In this document: positions 34,639 to 42,369 of the stretch, one piece after another
Position numbering within the stretch: position 1 is the first letter of the stretch
How the letters are laid out: each line of letters opens with the position of its first letter
Source of the DNA: Cellulomonas humilata
GTDB lineage: Bacteria; Actinomycetota; Actinomycetes; Actinomycetales; Cellulomonadaceae
NCBI RefSeq assembly: GCF_013359775.1
Contig: NZ_JABMCI010000068.1
Span: 62,001-126,000, forward strand
Direction: 5' to 3'
Length of the DNA stretch: 64,000 nt
Position numbers and translations under genes: made by a program
The notes under the pieces: model-generated
What the model was told of the DNA's origin: nothing
Database searches by the model: none
The model's input: the letters and a program-made list of their open reading frames with translations, nothing else

Positions 34639-34956
34639 GTGAGCGACCTCCCCATCCGCATGCTGAACGACCGCCTGCTCGTCTCGCTGGACGGCGAGGC
34701 GGGGGAGCGGCGCTCGTCCGCGGGCATCGTCATCCCCGCGACGGCCGTCGTCGGCAAGCGCCTGTCGTGGGGTGCGGTCGTCGCCGCCGGCCAGCACGTG
34801 CGGCAGGTCGAGGTGGGCGACCGCGTGCTGTTCGACCCCGAGGACCGCGCCGAGGTGGAGCTCGGCGGGGCGACCTACGTGCTGCTGCGGGAGAAGGACG
34901 TGCACGCCGTGGCCGAGCCGCGCGGCGTCGGCGAGGGAACCGGGCTGTACCTCTGA
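34639..34956 (+). CDS. GroES-like co-chaperone fold protein
   Basis: A 105-residue protein of the cpn10 fold: RMLNDRLLVSLDGEAGERRS, SAGIVIPATA, WGAVVAAGQHV, VEVGDRVLFDPEDRAEVEL and YVLLREKDVHAV. It differs from the main GroES in length and sequence, and no groEL is nearby. Actinobacteria commonly carry this second, stand-alone type, whose partner is not known. The promoter spacing supports GTG 34639. Confidence 0.85.
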   Translation: MSDLPIRMLNDRLLVSLDGEAGERRSSAGIVIPATAVVGKRLSWGAVVAAGQHVRQVEVGDRVLFDPEDRAEVELGGATYVLLREKDVHAVAEPRGVGEGTGLYL

Positions 34957-35034
34957 GCGTTACTCGTCTTGCGCCGCCTGCATCCTGGTGGTGCCATGAA
35001 CTGCGGGACACGGTCCCCGAGGAGGTCGACCCCC

Positions 35035-35247
35035 ATGACCACGCACGAGACCACACCCGTATCGATCGACGACACCGCGGACGTCCAGCCCGTGCGGGAC
35101 CTGCTCGCCGAGCACGTCCCGCTGGCCCTGATCGTCGACCTGGCGACCCCCGAGGCCACGTCCGCCGAGATCCTCGAGTCCGAGGGGCTGCCCGAGGATT
35201 CCTGGTGGGAGAAGGACGCGACGACGTCCGACGGCACCGGCGCGTGA
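35035..35247 (+). CDS. 70-residue acidic protein of unknown function
   Basis: A small acidic protein starting MTTHETTPVSIDDTADVQPV. A hydrophobic helix-like stretch (LLAEHVPLALIVDL) is followed by EATSAEILESEGLPEDSWW and a disordered tail. No family was recognised. ATG 35035 follows GGAGG at a slightly long 9-nt spacing; an earlier in-frame ATG at 34996 has no ribosome-binding site. A hairpin after the stop suggests an independent transcript. Confidence 0.65.
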   Translation: MTTHETTPVSIDDTADVQPVRDLLAEHVPLALIVDLATPEATSAEILESEGLPEDSWWEKDATTSDGTGA

Positions 35248-35261
35248 CGGTCGTCACGGAG

Positions 35262-35285
35262 CCCGATCTCGATTGGCAGATCGGG
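35262..35285 (+). terminator. Hairpin terminator after the 70-residue protein gene
   Basis: An 8-bp perfect stem (35262-35269 with 35278-35285) and 8-nt loop lies 14 bp past the stop, ahead of the tRNA-Lys promoter. Confidence 0.5.
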
Positions 35286-35297
35286 TGGTCGGCCTGC

Positions 35298-35303
35298 TAG
35301 CGT
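35298..35303 (+). promoter_or_regulatory. -10 box (TAGCGT) for tRNA-Lys
   Basis: TAGCGT ends 10 nt before the mature tRNA 5' end. TTGGCA at 35273-35278 is a possible -35 at 19-nt spacing. Confidence 0.5.
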
Positions 35304-35313
35304 TCTCAACCGC

Positions 35314-35386
<73 letters not shown>

Positions 35387-35394
35387 CCGGAGAC

Positions 35395-35434
35395 AGGCCC
35401 CTGATCAGCGGAAACGCTGACCCGGGGCCTTTCT
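35395..35434 (+). terminator. Terminator after tRNA-Lys
   Basis: A two-part stem (AGGCCCC/GGGGCCT and TCAGCG/CGCTGA) closed by a GAAA tetraloop and followed by TTTCT is the most classical intrinsic terminator in the window. It can also serve the convergent DinB gene. Confidence 0.85.
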
Positions 35435-35440
35435 GCTGGG

Positions 35441-35926
35441 CTACTCGCCGACGGCCCCGTCGATCGCCTCCCGGATCAGGTCCGCGTGCCCGTTGTGGCG
35501 GGCGTACTCCTGGAGCAGCTTGGCCACGTACCACCGGACGGTACGGGTCCCCGCGGGGTCGCCGAGGTCCGCGTGGGCGGCCAGCAGCACGTCCGCCTCG
35601 GCCCGGACCTCGTGCCACCGGGCCACCGAGTCGCCCGCCATCGTGGCGTCGACGCCGATGATGTCGCCGTCCGGATCCTCGTCCGTGCAGTACAGGAGCC
35701 CGGTGTCGACACCGCTGAGCGCCCGGACCAGGTAGTGGTCCTCCATCTCCGTCAGGTGCCGCACGAGGCCGAGCAGCGTGAGGACGGACGGCGGCGTCGA
35801 CGCGATCACGAGCTGCTCGTCGGAGAGATCCTGGCACTTGGCGGCGAGGGCGTCCCGGTGGAAGGCGAGCCAGCCGAGCAGCACGCCGCGCTCGTCGGTG
35901 GCCTCGGGCTCCGGTGCACGGTGCAT
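35441..35926 (-). CDS. DinB/DUF664 family protein
   Basis: A 161-residue four-helix-bundle protein. GWLAFHRDALAAKCQDLSDE, TLLGLVRHLTEMEDHYL and QEYARHNGHADLIREAIDG carry the three histidines spaced as in DinB/DUF664 metal-binding proteins. Members include mycothiol- or bacillithiol-dependent transferases and many of unknown function. The ATG at 35926 begins just before the first helix. It is divergent from the flavoprotein gene at 36029. Confidence 0.9.
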   Translation of the reverse strand: MHRAPEPEATDERGVLLGWLAFHRDALAAKCQDLSDEQLVIASTPPSVLTLLGLVRHLTEMEDHYLVRALSGVDTGLLYCTDEDPDGDIIGVDATMAGDSVARWHEVRAEADVLLAAHADLGDPAGTRTVRWYVAKLLQEYARHNGHADLIREAIDGAVGE

Positions 35927-36028
35927 GCGTGCATCGTCCCGCGGCTGCGAGACGCTCGCCAGAGCGCCACGATAGGCCGAGGTCCCGGCCGTCCGCGCCG
36001 GGACCTCGGGCGAGGGACGGAGCCGGGG

Positions 36029-37519
36029 ATGGCGGAGCAGGCGCAGGAGTTCGACGTCGTGGTGATCGGCGGCGGCGCGGTGGGCGAGAACGTGGCGGAC
36101 CGCGCGGGACGGACCGGGCTGCGCGTCGCGCTGGTCGAGCACGCCCTGGTGGGCGGTGAGTGCTCCTACTGGGCGTGCATGCCCTCCAAGGCGCTCCTGC
36201 GACCCGGTGCTGCCCTCGCGGCCGCCCGCGGCGTCCCGGGCGCTGCGGCCGCGGTCACGGGCGACGTGGACGTCGCGGCGGCGTTCGCCCGGCGCGACGA
36301 GATCACCCACCACTGGGACGACGGCTCCCAGGTCGACTGGGTGCAGAGCACCGGGATCAGTCTCCTGCGGGGACACGCGCGGTTCACGGGACCTCGCGAG
36401 CTCACCGTCGAGGGCGACGACGGTCCGGTGCGCGTGACCGCGCGGCGCGCCGTCGTCGTCGCGACCGGGTCCGCGGCGGTGCTGCCGCCGGTCGAGGGTC
36501 TCGCGGAGCTGCCGCCCTGGACCAGCCGGGAGGCGACCTCCGCGCAGCAGGTGCCGGCGCGCCTGGCCGTGCTCGGCGGCGGCGTGGTGGGCGTCGAGAT
36601 GGCGACCGCGTTCGCCGACTTCGGCAGCGCGGTGACGCTGATCGTGCGCGGGGACAGGCTCCTGACGGGTGCCGAGCCGTTCGCCGGCGAGGCGGTGGCG
36701 GCCTCGCTCGCCCGGCTCGGCGTGAGCGTGCTGTTCGGCGCGGAGACCCGGTCGGCTCGGCGCGAGGCCGACGGCGTGCACCTGGACCTCGGCACGGGTG
36801 CGGACCTGGTGGTCGACGAGGTGCTCGTCGCCACCGGCCGGCGCCCACGGACCACGGAGCTGGGCCTCGAGACGCTGGGGCTCGAGCCGGGGAAGGCGGT
36901 CGCGGTCGACGACGCCCTCCAGGCCACGGGTGTCGACGGCGGCTGGCTCTTCGCCGCGGGCGACGTGTCGGGTCGGACGGCGACGACCCACCAGGGCAAG
37001 TACGACGCCCGCGTGGTCGGCGACGTGATCGCCGCGCGCTTCGACCCCCGGTCCTCCGCGGCGGACTCACCCGACGGCGCCACGCCCGGCGACCGTGCGC
37101 TGGCGGCCGCCGACGAACGGACGGCGGGTCCGTGGAGCCGCTACCGGGCGACCGCCGACCTGGGGTCGGTGCCGCAGGTCGTGTTCTCCCGGCCCGAGGT
37201 CGCGTGGGTCGGACTCACCGAGGCCGCGGCACGCTCGAAGGGTCTCGACGTGCGCGTGCTCGGATACGACCTCGAGAACGTGGCGGGGGCGAGCGTCTTC
37301 GCCGCGGACTACGCGGGCCACGCGCAGCTGGTGGTCGACGACGCCCGTGGGGTGGTCGTCGGCGCCACGTTCGTCGGACCGGAGGTGGCCGAGCTGCTCC
37401 ACGCCGCGACGATCGCCGTGGTGGGGGAGGTGCCGCTGGAGCGCCTGTGGCACGCGGTGCCGTCGTACCCGACCGTCAGCGAGGTGTGGCTCCGGCTGCT
37501 GGAGACCGCCGGGCTCTGA
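36029..37519 (+). CDS. FAD-dependent pyridine nucleotide-disulfide oxidoreductase
   Basis: A 496-residue flavoprotein. The FAD site is VVIGGGAVGENVADRAG. The redox centre is GGECSYWACMPSKALLRPG, which keeps the CX4C spacing of lipoamide dehydrogenase, glutathione and mercuric reductases but with unusual loop residues. The NAD(P) fold is VLGGGVVGVEMATAFADFG and the second FAD motif is WLFAAGDVSGR. A dimerisation domain follows with HAVPSYPTVSE holding the His-Glu pair. No merA-type metal domain or acyltransferase neighbours are present, so the substrate is unknown. Confidence 0.9.
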   Translation: MAEQAQEFDVVVIGGGAVGENVADRAGRTGLRVALVEHALVGGECSYWACMPSKALLRPGAALAAARGVPGAAAAVTGDVDVAAAFARRDEITHHWDDGSQVDWVQSTGISLLRGHARFTGPRELTVEGDDGPVRVTARRAVVVATGSAAVLPPVEGLAELPPWTSREATSAQQVPARLAVLGGGVVGVEMATAFADFGSAVTLIVRGDRLLTGAEPFAGEAVAASLARLGVSVLFGAETRSARREADGVHLDLGTGADLVVDEVLVATGRRPRTTELGLETLGLEPGKAVAVDDALQATGVDGGWLFAAGDVSGRTATTHQGKYDARVVGDVIAARFDPRSSAADSPDGATPGDRALAAADERTAGPWSRYRATADLGSVPQVVFSRPEVAWVGLTEAAARSKGLDVRVLGYDLENVAGASVFAADYAGHAQLVVDDARGVVVGATFVGPEVAELLHAATIAVVGEVPLERLWHAVPSYPTVSEVWLRLLETAGL

Positions 37520-37526
37520 GCACGCA

Positions 37527-37560
37527 CGAGGGGGCGGACCCGGCCGGGTCCGCCCCCTCG
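37527..37560. terminator. 34-bp perfect palindrome terminator
   Basis: Positions 37527-37543 and 37544-37560 are exact reverse complements. It lies 7 bp after the flavoprotein stop and 13 bp before the convergent binding-protein stop, so it is bidirectional. Confidence 0.85.
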
Positions 37561-37573
37561 TTCCTGCATCCGA

Positions 37574-38578
37574 TCAGCTGTCCGCGGCGAGGGACCCGTC
37601 GCTCGAGAGCACGAGGCCGATCGCGGCCTCACCCTGACGCACGGCCTGGCCGATCAGGCCGAAGTCGTACGACTTGAAGTCCGCGAACTCGATCCCGTAC
37701 GTCTCCTCGAGGCCCAGCTGGCAGAACGGGCGCTCGGGGCACTCGGCCGGACCGGCCAGCACGAGCCCGCCGCAGTTCTCGGCGAGGTCGGACAGGGTGG
37801 TCAGGTCGTGCTCGGTGGCGAACTCGCTGGTCACGGCGAACGCGTTCTGGTCCTGCGCCGTGGACGGGGCACCGACGACCAGGCCGGCGGCGTCCGCGAG
37901 CGGGGTCAGCGCCGTCACGGTCTCGTCGACGTCGGCGGAGGCCACGGACTCGGCGTCGGCACCGTTCTGCTGCGCGTTGAGGAAGTCCGCGAGTGTCGCC
38001 GCGTACTCCGGGACGGCCGTGAGCGTGCCGTCGGTCAGCGCAGGCAGGTACGTCTCCCGGTTGCCGATGGTGCGCACCTCGACCGTGTAGCCCGCGGTGC
38101 GCAGGACCGCCGCGTAGATCTCCGCCAGCGTCGCGCTCTCGGAGAAGTTCGCCGCACCGATCACCAGCGACGCACCGGCACCCGACGGCTCCGCGGCGGC
38201 AAGGCCCTCGGTGTCCACGAACTCCTCGGCCACCTCGCTCGAGGTGCGGCGGTCGATGTCGACGGCCTTGTTGAGCTCGATGAGCTTGTCCGTGTCGAGC
38301 GCGGCGGACACGGTGTCCAGCAGCTCGATCACCGACGCGTTCGCGGCGGCAGCGGCCTTGTTCACGGCCGGGATGATGTTGTCGGCGTTCTGGAGGCCCT
38401 TGTCGTCCTCCAGGACGACGAGCTTCTCGCCGGCGACCGGGTCGCACGTGGCGAGCCCGGACGAGCCGGAGGACGTCGGGTCGGCCTCGCCTCCGCCCGA
38501 GCCCGGGCTGCCACAGGCGCCGAGCGCCAGGGCGGCGACGGCGATCAGGGTCAGGGTGGTGGAGCGTCTCGCTCGCAT
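37574..38578 (-). CDS. Opu/ProX-type osmolyte-binding lipoprotein with apparently permuted domain order
   Basis: A 334-residue lipoprotein, lipobox LGAC with Cys22. Residues 52-126 (LVVLEDDKGLQNADNIIP, LLDTVSAALDTDKL, AEEFVDTEGL) match what is normally the C-terminal part of OpuAC/ProX proteins. Residues 138-334 (LVIGAANFSESATLAEIYAA, GNRETYLPALTDG, VPEYAATLADFL, ending GLVLSSDGSLAADS) match the normal N-terminal and middle parts. In canonical members the SSDG-like block leads straight into LVVLEDD, so the order here is circularly permuted. It is encoded downstream of two permease genes on the same strand. Expected ligands are glycine betaine, choline or related solutes. Confidence 0.88.
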   Translation of the reverse strand: MRARRSTTLTLIAVAALALGACGSPGSGGGEADPTSSGSSGLATCDPVAGEKLVVLEDDKGLQNADNIIPAVNKAAAAANASVIELLDTVSAALDTDKLIELNKAVDIDRRTSSEVAEEFVDTEGLAAAEPSGAGASLVIGAANFSESATLAEIYAAVLRTAGYTVEVRTIGNRETYLPALTDGTLTAVPEYAATLADFLNAQQNGADAESVASADVDETVTALTPLADAAGLVVGAPSTAQDQNAFAVTSEFATEHDLTTLSDLAENCGGLVLAGPAECPERPFCQLGLEETYGIEFADFKSYDFGLIGQAVRQGEAAIGLVLSSDGSLAADS

Positions 38579-38651
38579 CGTGCTCTCCTCGTGGAGTCAG
38601 CAGGGGGGCGGGAAGGGTCCCGGTGACGGACAGAAGGTGCCGTCGACGAGG

Positions 38652-39428
38652 TCAGGACGTTGTGCCCGACCTATTCGATCCGCTGGTCGCGGGCTCGGCA
38701 AGCCCTGGGGATGTGACGCGCGCCCGGCGAGTGCGCCGGGACGGCGTGTCGGACGTGTCCCGGGCCAGCGCTCGCAGGCCCGGGGGAGTGAGCAGGTACT
38801 GCGCGATCGCCAGCAGGCCCTCGGCGAGCAGGCACAGCCCGGCGACGAGGATGCCGCCCGCGAGCACCTGCCCGTAGTCCTGGGTGCCGAAGCCGGTGAC
38901 CACGATGGTGCCGAGGCTGCGTCCGCCGACCAGCGCCGCGAGCGGGACGGTCGCCAGCACCTGGACGGCCGCGGTGCGCACGCCGGCAGCGATGAGCGGG
39001 ACGGCGAGGGGGAGCTCGACCGCCCACAGGCTGCGCCCGCCGGACATACCCACCCCCCGCGCGGCGTCCCGGACGTCGGCGTCGACCTCCCCGAGCCCGG
39101 TCACCGTGTTGGTGAGCAGGGGCGGGACCGCGAACACCGCGCACGCGAGCACGGTGGCCGTGTTGCCGAACAGCCCGCTGGCGGCCAGCAGGGTGAGCAG
39201 CGCGAGGGTGGGCAGTGCGCGGGTGGTGTTGGCGACGACGACACCGACGGTCGCGCCGCGCCCGCGGTGCCCGAGCCAGAGGCCGAGCGGCAGGGCGACC
39301 ACGGCGGCGAGGAGCACGGCGAGCACCGACACGAGGATGTGGTCGCGCGCGAGCGCCAGCACGCCGTTGCGACCGACCCAGTTCAGGGGGTCGTTCAGCC
39401 AGACGAACGCGTCGGTCAGCGTGTCCAC
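38652..39428 (-). CDS. Osmolyte ABC transporter permease (OpuCB/ProW-like) 1
   Basis: A 258-residue permease with about five or six helices between 25 and 215. The conserved segments are LGLWLGHRGRGATV, ANTTRALPTLALL, VDADVRDAARGVGMSGGRSL (the EAA-type loop) and LAALVGGRSLGTIV. The last 40 residues are hydrophilic and basic. GTG 39428 starts 1 nt after the stop of permease 2. It forms the channel with the neighbouring permease for the permuted binding protein. Confidence 0.9.
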   Translation of the reverse strand: MDTLTDAFVWLNDPLNWVGRNGVLALARDHILVSVLAVLLAAVVALPLGLWLGHRGRGATVGVVVANTTRALPTLALLTLLAASGLFGNTATVLACAVFAVPPLLTNTVTGLGEVDADVRDAARGVGMSGGRSLWAVELPLAVPLIAAGVRTAAVQVLATVPLAALVGGRSLGTIVVTGFGTQDYGQVLAGGILVAGLCLLAEGLLAIAQYLLTPPGLRALARDTSDTPSRRTRRARVTSPGLAEPATSGSNRSGTTS

Positions 39429-39429
39429 G

Positions 39430-40104
39430 TCACACCGGCCTCTCGACGCGCGCCCACGGGGTGATCCGGCGTCCGACGCCCGCGATCACCAGGTCGCACA
39501 CCAGCGCGAGCAGGAGGCAGAGCACCGTGGCCGTCATGATCTCCGCGTGGTAGTTGCTGCGGAAGCCACGGAACATCAGCTGGCCCAGCCCGCCGTAGCC
39601 GACGACGACACCCACGGTCACCAGCGCGACCGTGGTGACCGTGGCGAGCCGCAGCCCGGCGACGATGCTCGGCAGCGCCTGCGGGAGCTCGACCGCGAAC
39701 AGCAGCCGCGACCGGCCGTACCCCATGCCGCGCGCCGCGTCCCGCACCGCCGGGTCGACGCCCTGGAGCCCGACCAGCACGTTCCGGGTGAGCACGAGCA
39801 GCGCATACGACACCAGCCCGATGAGCACGGTGGTGCGCCCGATGCCCGTGTACGGCGCCAGGATGGCGAACAGCGCCAGCGACGGCACGGTGTAGAGGAC
39901 GCCCGCGACGCCGAGCACCGGACCGGCCAGGCGCGGCCGCAGGTGGGCGAGTGCGCCGAGCGGCAGGGCGAGCACGAACGCGATGACGACGGCCTGGAAC
40001 GTGAGCGAGGCGTGCTGCTCGAGGGCGCGCCCGATGTCCGCGGCGTTGCGCTCGACGTACTCCCACGAGAACCACGGGTTGGGTGGGGCCTGGGCCAGAC
40101 GCAT
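39430..40104 (-). CDS. Osmolyte ABC transporter permease (OpuCB/ProW-like) 2
   Basis: A 224-residue permease starting at ATG 40104. PLGALAHLRPRLAGPVLG, LYTVPSLALFAILAPYTG, GVDPAVRDAARGMGYGRS (the EAA-type loop) and VVVGYGGLGQLMFRGF are characteristic of betaine/carnitine/choline permeases. It is the first gene of the minus-strand set (permease 2, permease 1, binding protein). The ATPase gene is divergent, 78 bp away, so a shared control region drives both arms. Confidence 0.9.
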   Translation of the reverse strand: MRLAQAPPNPWFSWEYVERNAADIGRALEQHASLTFQAVVIAFVLALPLGALAHLRPRLAGPVLGVAGVLYTVPSLALFAILAPYTGIGRTTVLIGLVSYALLVLTRNVLVGLQGVDPAVRDAARGMGYGRSRLLFAVELPQALPSIVAGLRLATVTTVALVTVGVVVGYGGLGQLMFRGFRSNYHAEIMTATVLCLLLALVCDLVIAGVGRRITPWARVERPV

Positions 40105-40169
40105 GCGGCGAACGTACCGGGGGCCTGTGACATGCGCAGTCTGACCCTGCGGGTGTCGGACCGGGCGAC

Positions 40170-40175
40170 TAGCGT
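40170..40175 (+). promoter_or_regulatory. -10 box (TAGCGT), leaderless type, for the osmolyte ATPase
   Basis: TAGCGT ends 7 nt before GTG 40183, within the 78-bp divergent region shared with the permease genes. Confidence 0.55.
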
Positions 40176-40182
40176 CCTGGGG

Positions 40183-41226
40183 GTGGCAGACGACCCGGCG
40201 ATCGCCTTCGAGCACGTGAGCAAGTCGTACGCGTCCGACCGCGGACGCGGGGAGTCCGGCGCGGCGGTCGACGACCTGTCCCTGGCGGTCCGGCCGCACG
40301 AGGTGCTCGTCCTCGTCGGCCCGTCCGGCTGCGGCAAGTCCACGACCCTGCGCATGGCCAACCGTCTGGTCGAGCCCACGTCCGGTCGGATCATGCTGGA
40401 GGGCGAGGACGTCACCACGGTCGATCCCGTGGGCCTGCGGCGGCGCATGGGCTACGTGATCCAGAACGTGGGGCTCTTCCCGCACCGCACGGTCGCCCAG
40501 AACGTCGCGACGGTGCCCGGCCTCGTCGGCTGGGACCGCAAGCGGACGGCCGCGCGGGTCGAGGAGCTGCTCGACCTGGTGGGCCTCGACCCGGACCGGT
40601 ACGCCCGCCGCTTCCCGCACGAGCTCTCCGGCGGCGAGCGGCAGCGCGTCGGCGTCGCCCGCGCCCTGGCCACGGACCCCCCGGTGCTGCTCATGGACGA
40701 GCCGTTCGGTGCGGTGGACCCGGTGGGCCGGCGTCGGCTCCAGAACGAGTTCGCCCGCATCCAGCGCACGCTGGGCATCACGGTGATGCTGGTCACGCAC
40801 GACATCGACGAGGCGGTGCGGATGGCGGACCGCGTGGCGGTGCTGAGCACCGGCGCGCACATCGAGCAGCTGGCCTCCCCGCTCGACATCGTCGCCCGCC
40901 CGGCGACTCCGGCGGTGGCGGACCTCGTCGGCCGCGGCCGGACCGCCCGCCTGCTCGCGCTCGGTCGCCTGGAGCTCGCTGACCTGGACCCCGTCGACGA
41001 CGCCGCGCGCGGTGCGTCCCTCGCGGTCGGTGTCGAGCTGGGCGACGTGCTCGACGCCCTCGTCGGCGTGGACGGGCCCCTGCCGGTGCAGGACGAGCGC
41101 GGCCTCGTCGTCGGCAGCGCCACGGCCGCCACCGTCGTGCGCGCCCTGGACCGGCTCACGGAGCGGGCAGAGGAGACGGACGCCACAGCAGACGCGGACG
41201 CGGCCGTCGGTACGCTGCGCAGGTGA
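40183..41226 (+). CDS. Osmolyte ABC transporter ATP-binding protein (OpuA/ProV-like)
   Basis: A 347-residue ATPase. Walker A is GPSGCGKST, the Q-loop region GYVIQNVGLFPHRTVAQNV, signature LSGGERQRVGVARAL, Walker B VLLMDEPFGAVD and the H-loop VTHDIDEAVR. QNVGLFPH is typical of the glycine betaine/proline subfamily. A C-terminal region after about residue 240 resembles a reduced CBS-like regulatory tail (ending GSATAATVVRALDRL). It energises the permeases encoded divergently. Confidence 0.93.
   Translation: MADDPAIAFEHVSKSYASDRGRGESGAAVDDLSLAVRPHEVLVLVGPSGCGKSTTLRMANRLVEPTSGRIMLEGEDVTTVDPVGLRRRMGYVIQNVGLFPHRTVAQNVATVPGLVGWDRKRTAARVEELLDLVGLDPDRYARRFPHELSGGERQRVGVARALATDPPVLLMDEPFGAVDPVGRRRLQNEFARIQRTLGITVMLVTHDIDEAVRMADRVAVLSTGAHIEQLASPLDIVARPATPAVADLVGRGRTARLLALGRLELADLDPVDDAARGASLAVGVELGDVLDALVGVDGPLPVQDERGLVVGSATAATVVRALDRLTERAEETDATADADAAVGTLRR
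41211..41216 (+). promoter_or_regulatory. -10 box (TACGCT), leaderless type, inside the ATPase gene end
   Basis: TACGCT ends 6 nt before GTG 41223, although that GTG also overlaps the ATPase stop. The ATP-grasp gene could thus be read both by coupling and from its own leaderless mRNA. Confidence 0.4.
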
Positions 41227-42140
41227 CCACCCCCACCGCACGCCTCGCCCTCGCGACCTGCGCCGAGCTCCCGGAGCTCGACTCCGACGACCACGCGCTG
41301 CGCGACGCGCTGCTCGAGCGTGGCGTCGCCACGGACGTCGTCGTCTGGGACGACCCGACCGTCGACTGGGGCACCTACCCCCACGTCGTCATCCGCTCGA
41401 CCTGGGACTACACCGACCGCCCGGCGCAGTTCGCCGACTGGACCCGCAAGGTGGAGCGCACCAGCACGCTGCTCAACCCCGCGTCCGTGGTCGGGTGGAA
41501 CATCGACAAGACCTACCTGCGCGACCTGGAGAAGGCCGGCCTGCCGATCGTCCCGACGATCTGGCTGGACCCGGAGCGCAACCTCGACTCGCGCGCCATC
41601 CACACGCGGTTCCCGGCGTTCGGCGACTTCGTCATCAAGCCGACGGTCAGCGCGGGCTCGCGGGACACCGGCCGGTACGACGCGGGCGTCACGCAGCAGA
41701 GGTCCCTGGCGATCACGCACGCGAAGAACCTGCTGAGCGTGGGCCGCCGCGTGATGATCCAGCGCTACCTGCGCAAGGTCGACACGGCCGGGGAGACGGC
41801 GCTGGTGTTCGTCGAGGGCCAGTTCAGCCACTCGGTCCGCAAGGGCGCGCTGCTCGAGGGCCCCTTCCGCGAGGAGCAGGTGCTCTACCGGGACGAGACC
41901 CTCACCGCGCGGGACGCCACGGATGCGGAGCGCGAGCTGGCGGAGCGCGTCGTGGCCGCGCTGCCGGGCATCGCCCCGGGCGCGGACGGGCCGCTGCTGT
42001 ACGCCCGCGTGGACCTGATCCCGGACGACGAGGGCAACCCCGTCGTGCTCGAGGTCGAGCTCACCGAGCCGTCCCTGTTCTTCGCACTCTCGGAGGGCTC
42101 CGCCGGCCGCTTCGCCGACGCGATCGCCGCGCGGCTCTGA
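41223..42140 (+). CDS. ATP-grasp domain protein
   Basis: A 305-residue protein. The N-terminal part (VVVWDDPTVDWGTYPHVVIR, STWDYTDRP) and the ATP-binding part (FVIKPTVSAGSRDTGRYD, VMIQRYLRKVDTAGETALVF, YARVDLIPDDEGNPVVLEVE) form an ATP-grasp ligase. The final EVELTEPSLFF holds the Mg-binding acidic residues. The style is that of the small ATP-grasp group related to the cycloserine enzyme DcsG, but nothing else for cycloserine is here. Substrates are unknown. It overlaps the ATPase gene by 4 bp. Confidence 0.85.
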   Translation: MTTPTARLALATCAELPELDSDDHALRDALLERGVATDVVVWDDPTVDWGTYPHVVIRSTWDYTDRPAQFADWTRKVERTSTLLNPASVVGWNIDKTYLRDLEKAGLPIVPTIWLDPERNLDSRAIHTRFPAFGDFVIKPTVSAGSRDTGRYDAGVTQQRSLAITHAKNLLSVGRRVMIQRYLRKVDTAGETALVFVEGQFSHSVRKGALLEGPFREEQVLYRDETLTARDATDAERELAERVVAALPGIAPGADGPLLYARVDLIPDDEGNPVVLEVELTEPSLFFALSEGSAGRFADAIAARL

Positions 42141-42201
42141 CGTCGGCAGGGAGTGGCCGAGGCCACTGTCTGCCGATTCCAGAAGTGCTCCCGGCCTCGG
42201 G

Positions 42202-42207
42202 TACACT
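42202..42207 (+). promoter_or_regulatory. -10 box (TACACT) for tRNA-His
   Basis: TACACT lies 34 nt before the tRNA 5' end. The leader between can fold (CGACGC at 42211-42216 with GCGTCG at 42227-42232). Confidence 0.5.
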
Positions 42208-42241
42208 TCTCGACGCCCCGGCGTACGCGTCGGGGGATCGT

Positions 42242-42315
42242 GGTGGCTATAGCTCAGGTGGTAGAGCACCTGGTTGTGGTCCAGGGGGTCGCGGGTTCAA
42301 GTCCCGTTAGCCACC
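42242..42315 (+). tRNA. tRNA-His (anticodon GTG)
   Basis: A cloverleaf with acceptor GTGGCTA/TAGCCAC, anticodon stem CCTGG/CCAGG, loop TTGTGGT and T arm CGGG-TTCAAGT-CCCG. The extra G at -1 (42242) pairs with discriminator C (42315), the histidine identity feature. CCA is encoded at 42316-42318, unlike the other three tRNAs here. Confidence 0.96.
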
Positions 42316-42369
42316 CCATCGCGTCGGGCGTCGACCATCTGGTCGGCGCCCGTCGCCGTTCCCGGGGTT

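Noticed and set aside
37574-38578. Binding protein considered as a frameshifted or truncated pseudogene
   Set aside because: The frame is intact with signal peptide, lipobox and all family blocks present once; only their order differs.
42242-42318. tRNA-His considered as an integration site (att) for a mobile element
   Set aside because: No integrase, excisionase or repeated tRNA 3' fragment is seen; the flanking genes are ordinary chromosomal genes.
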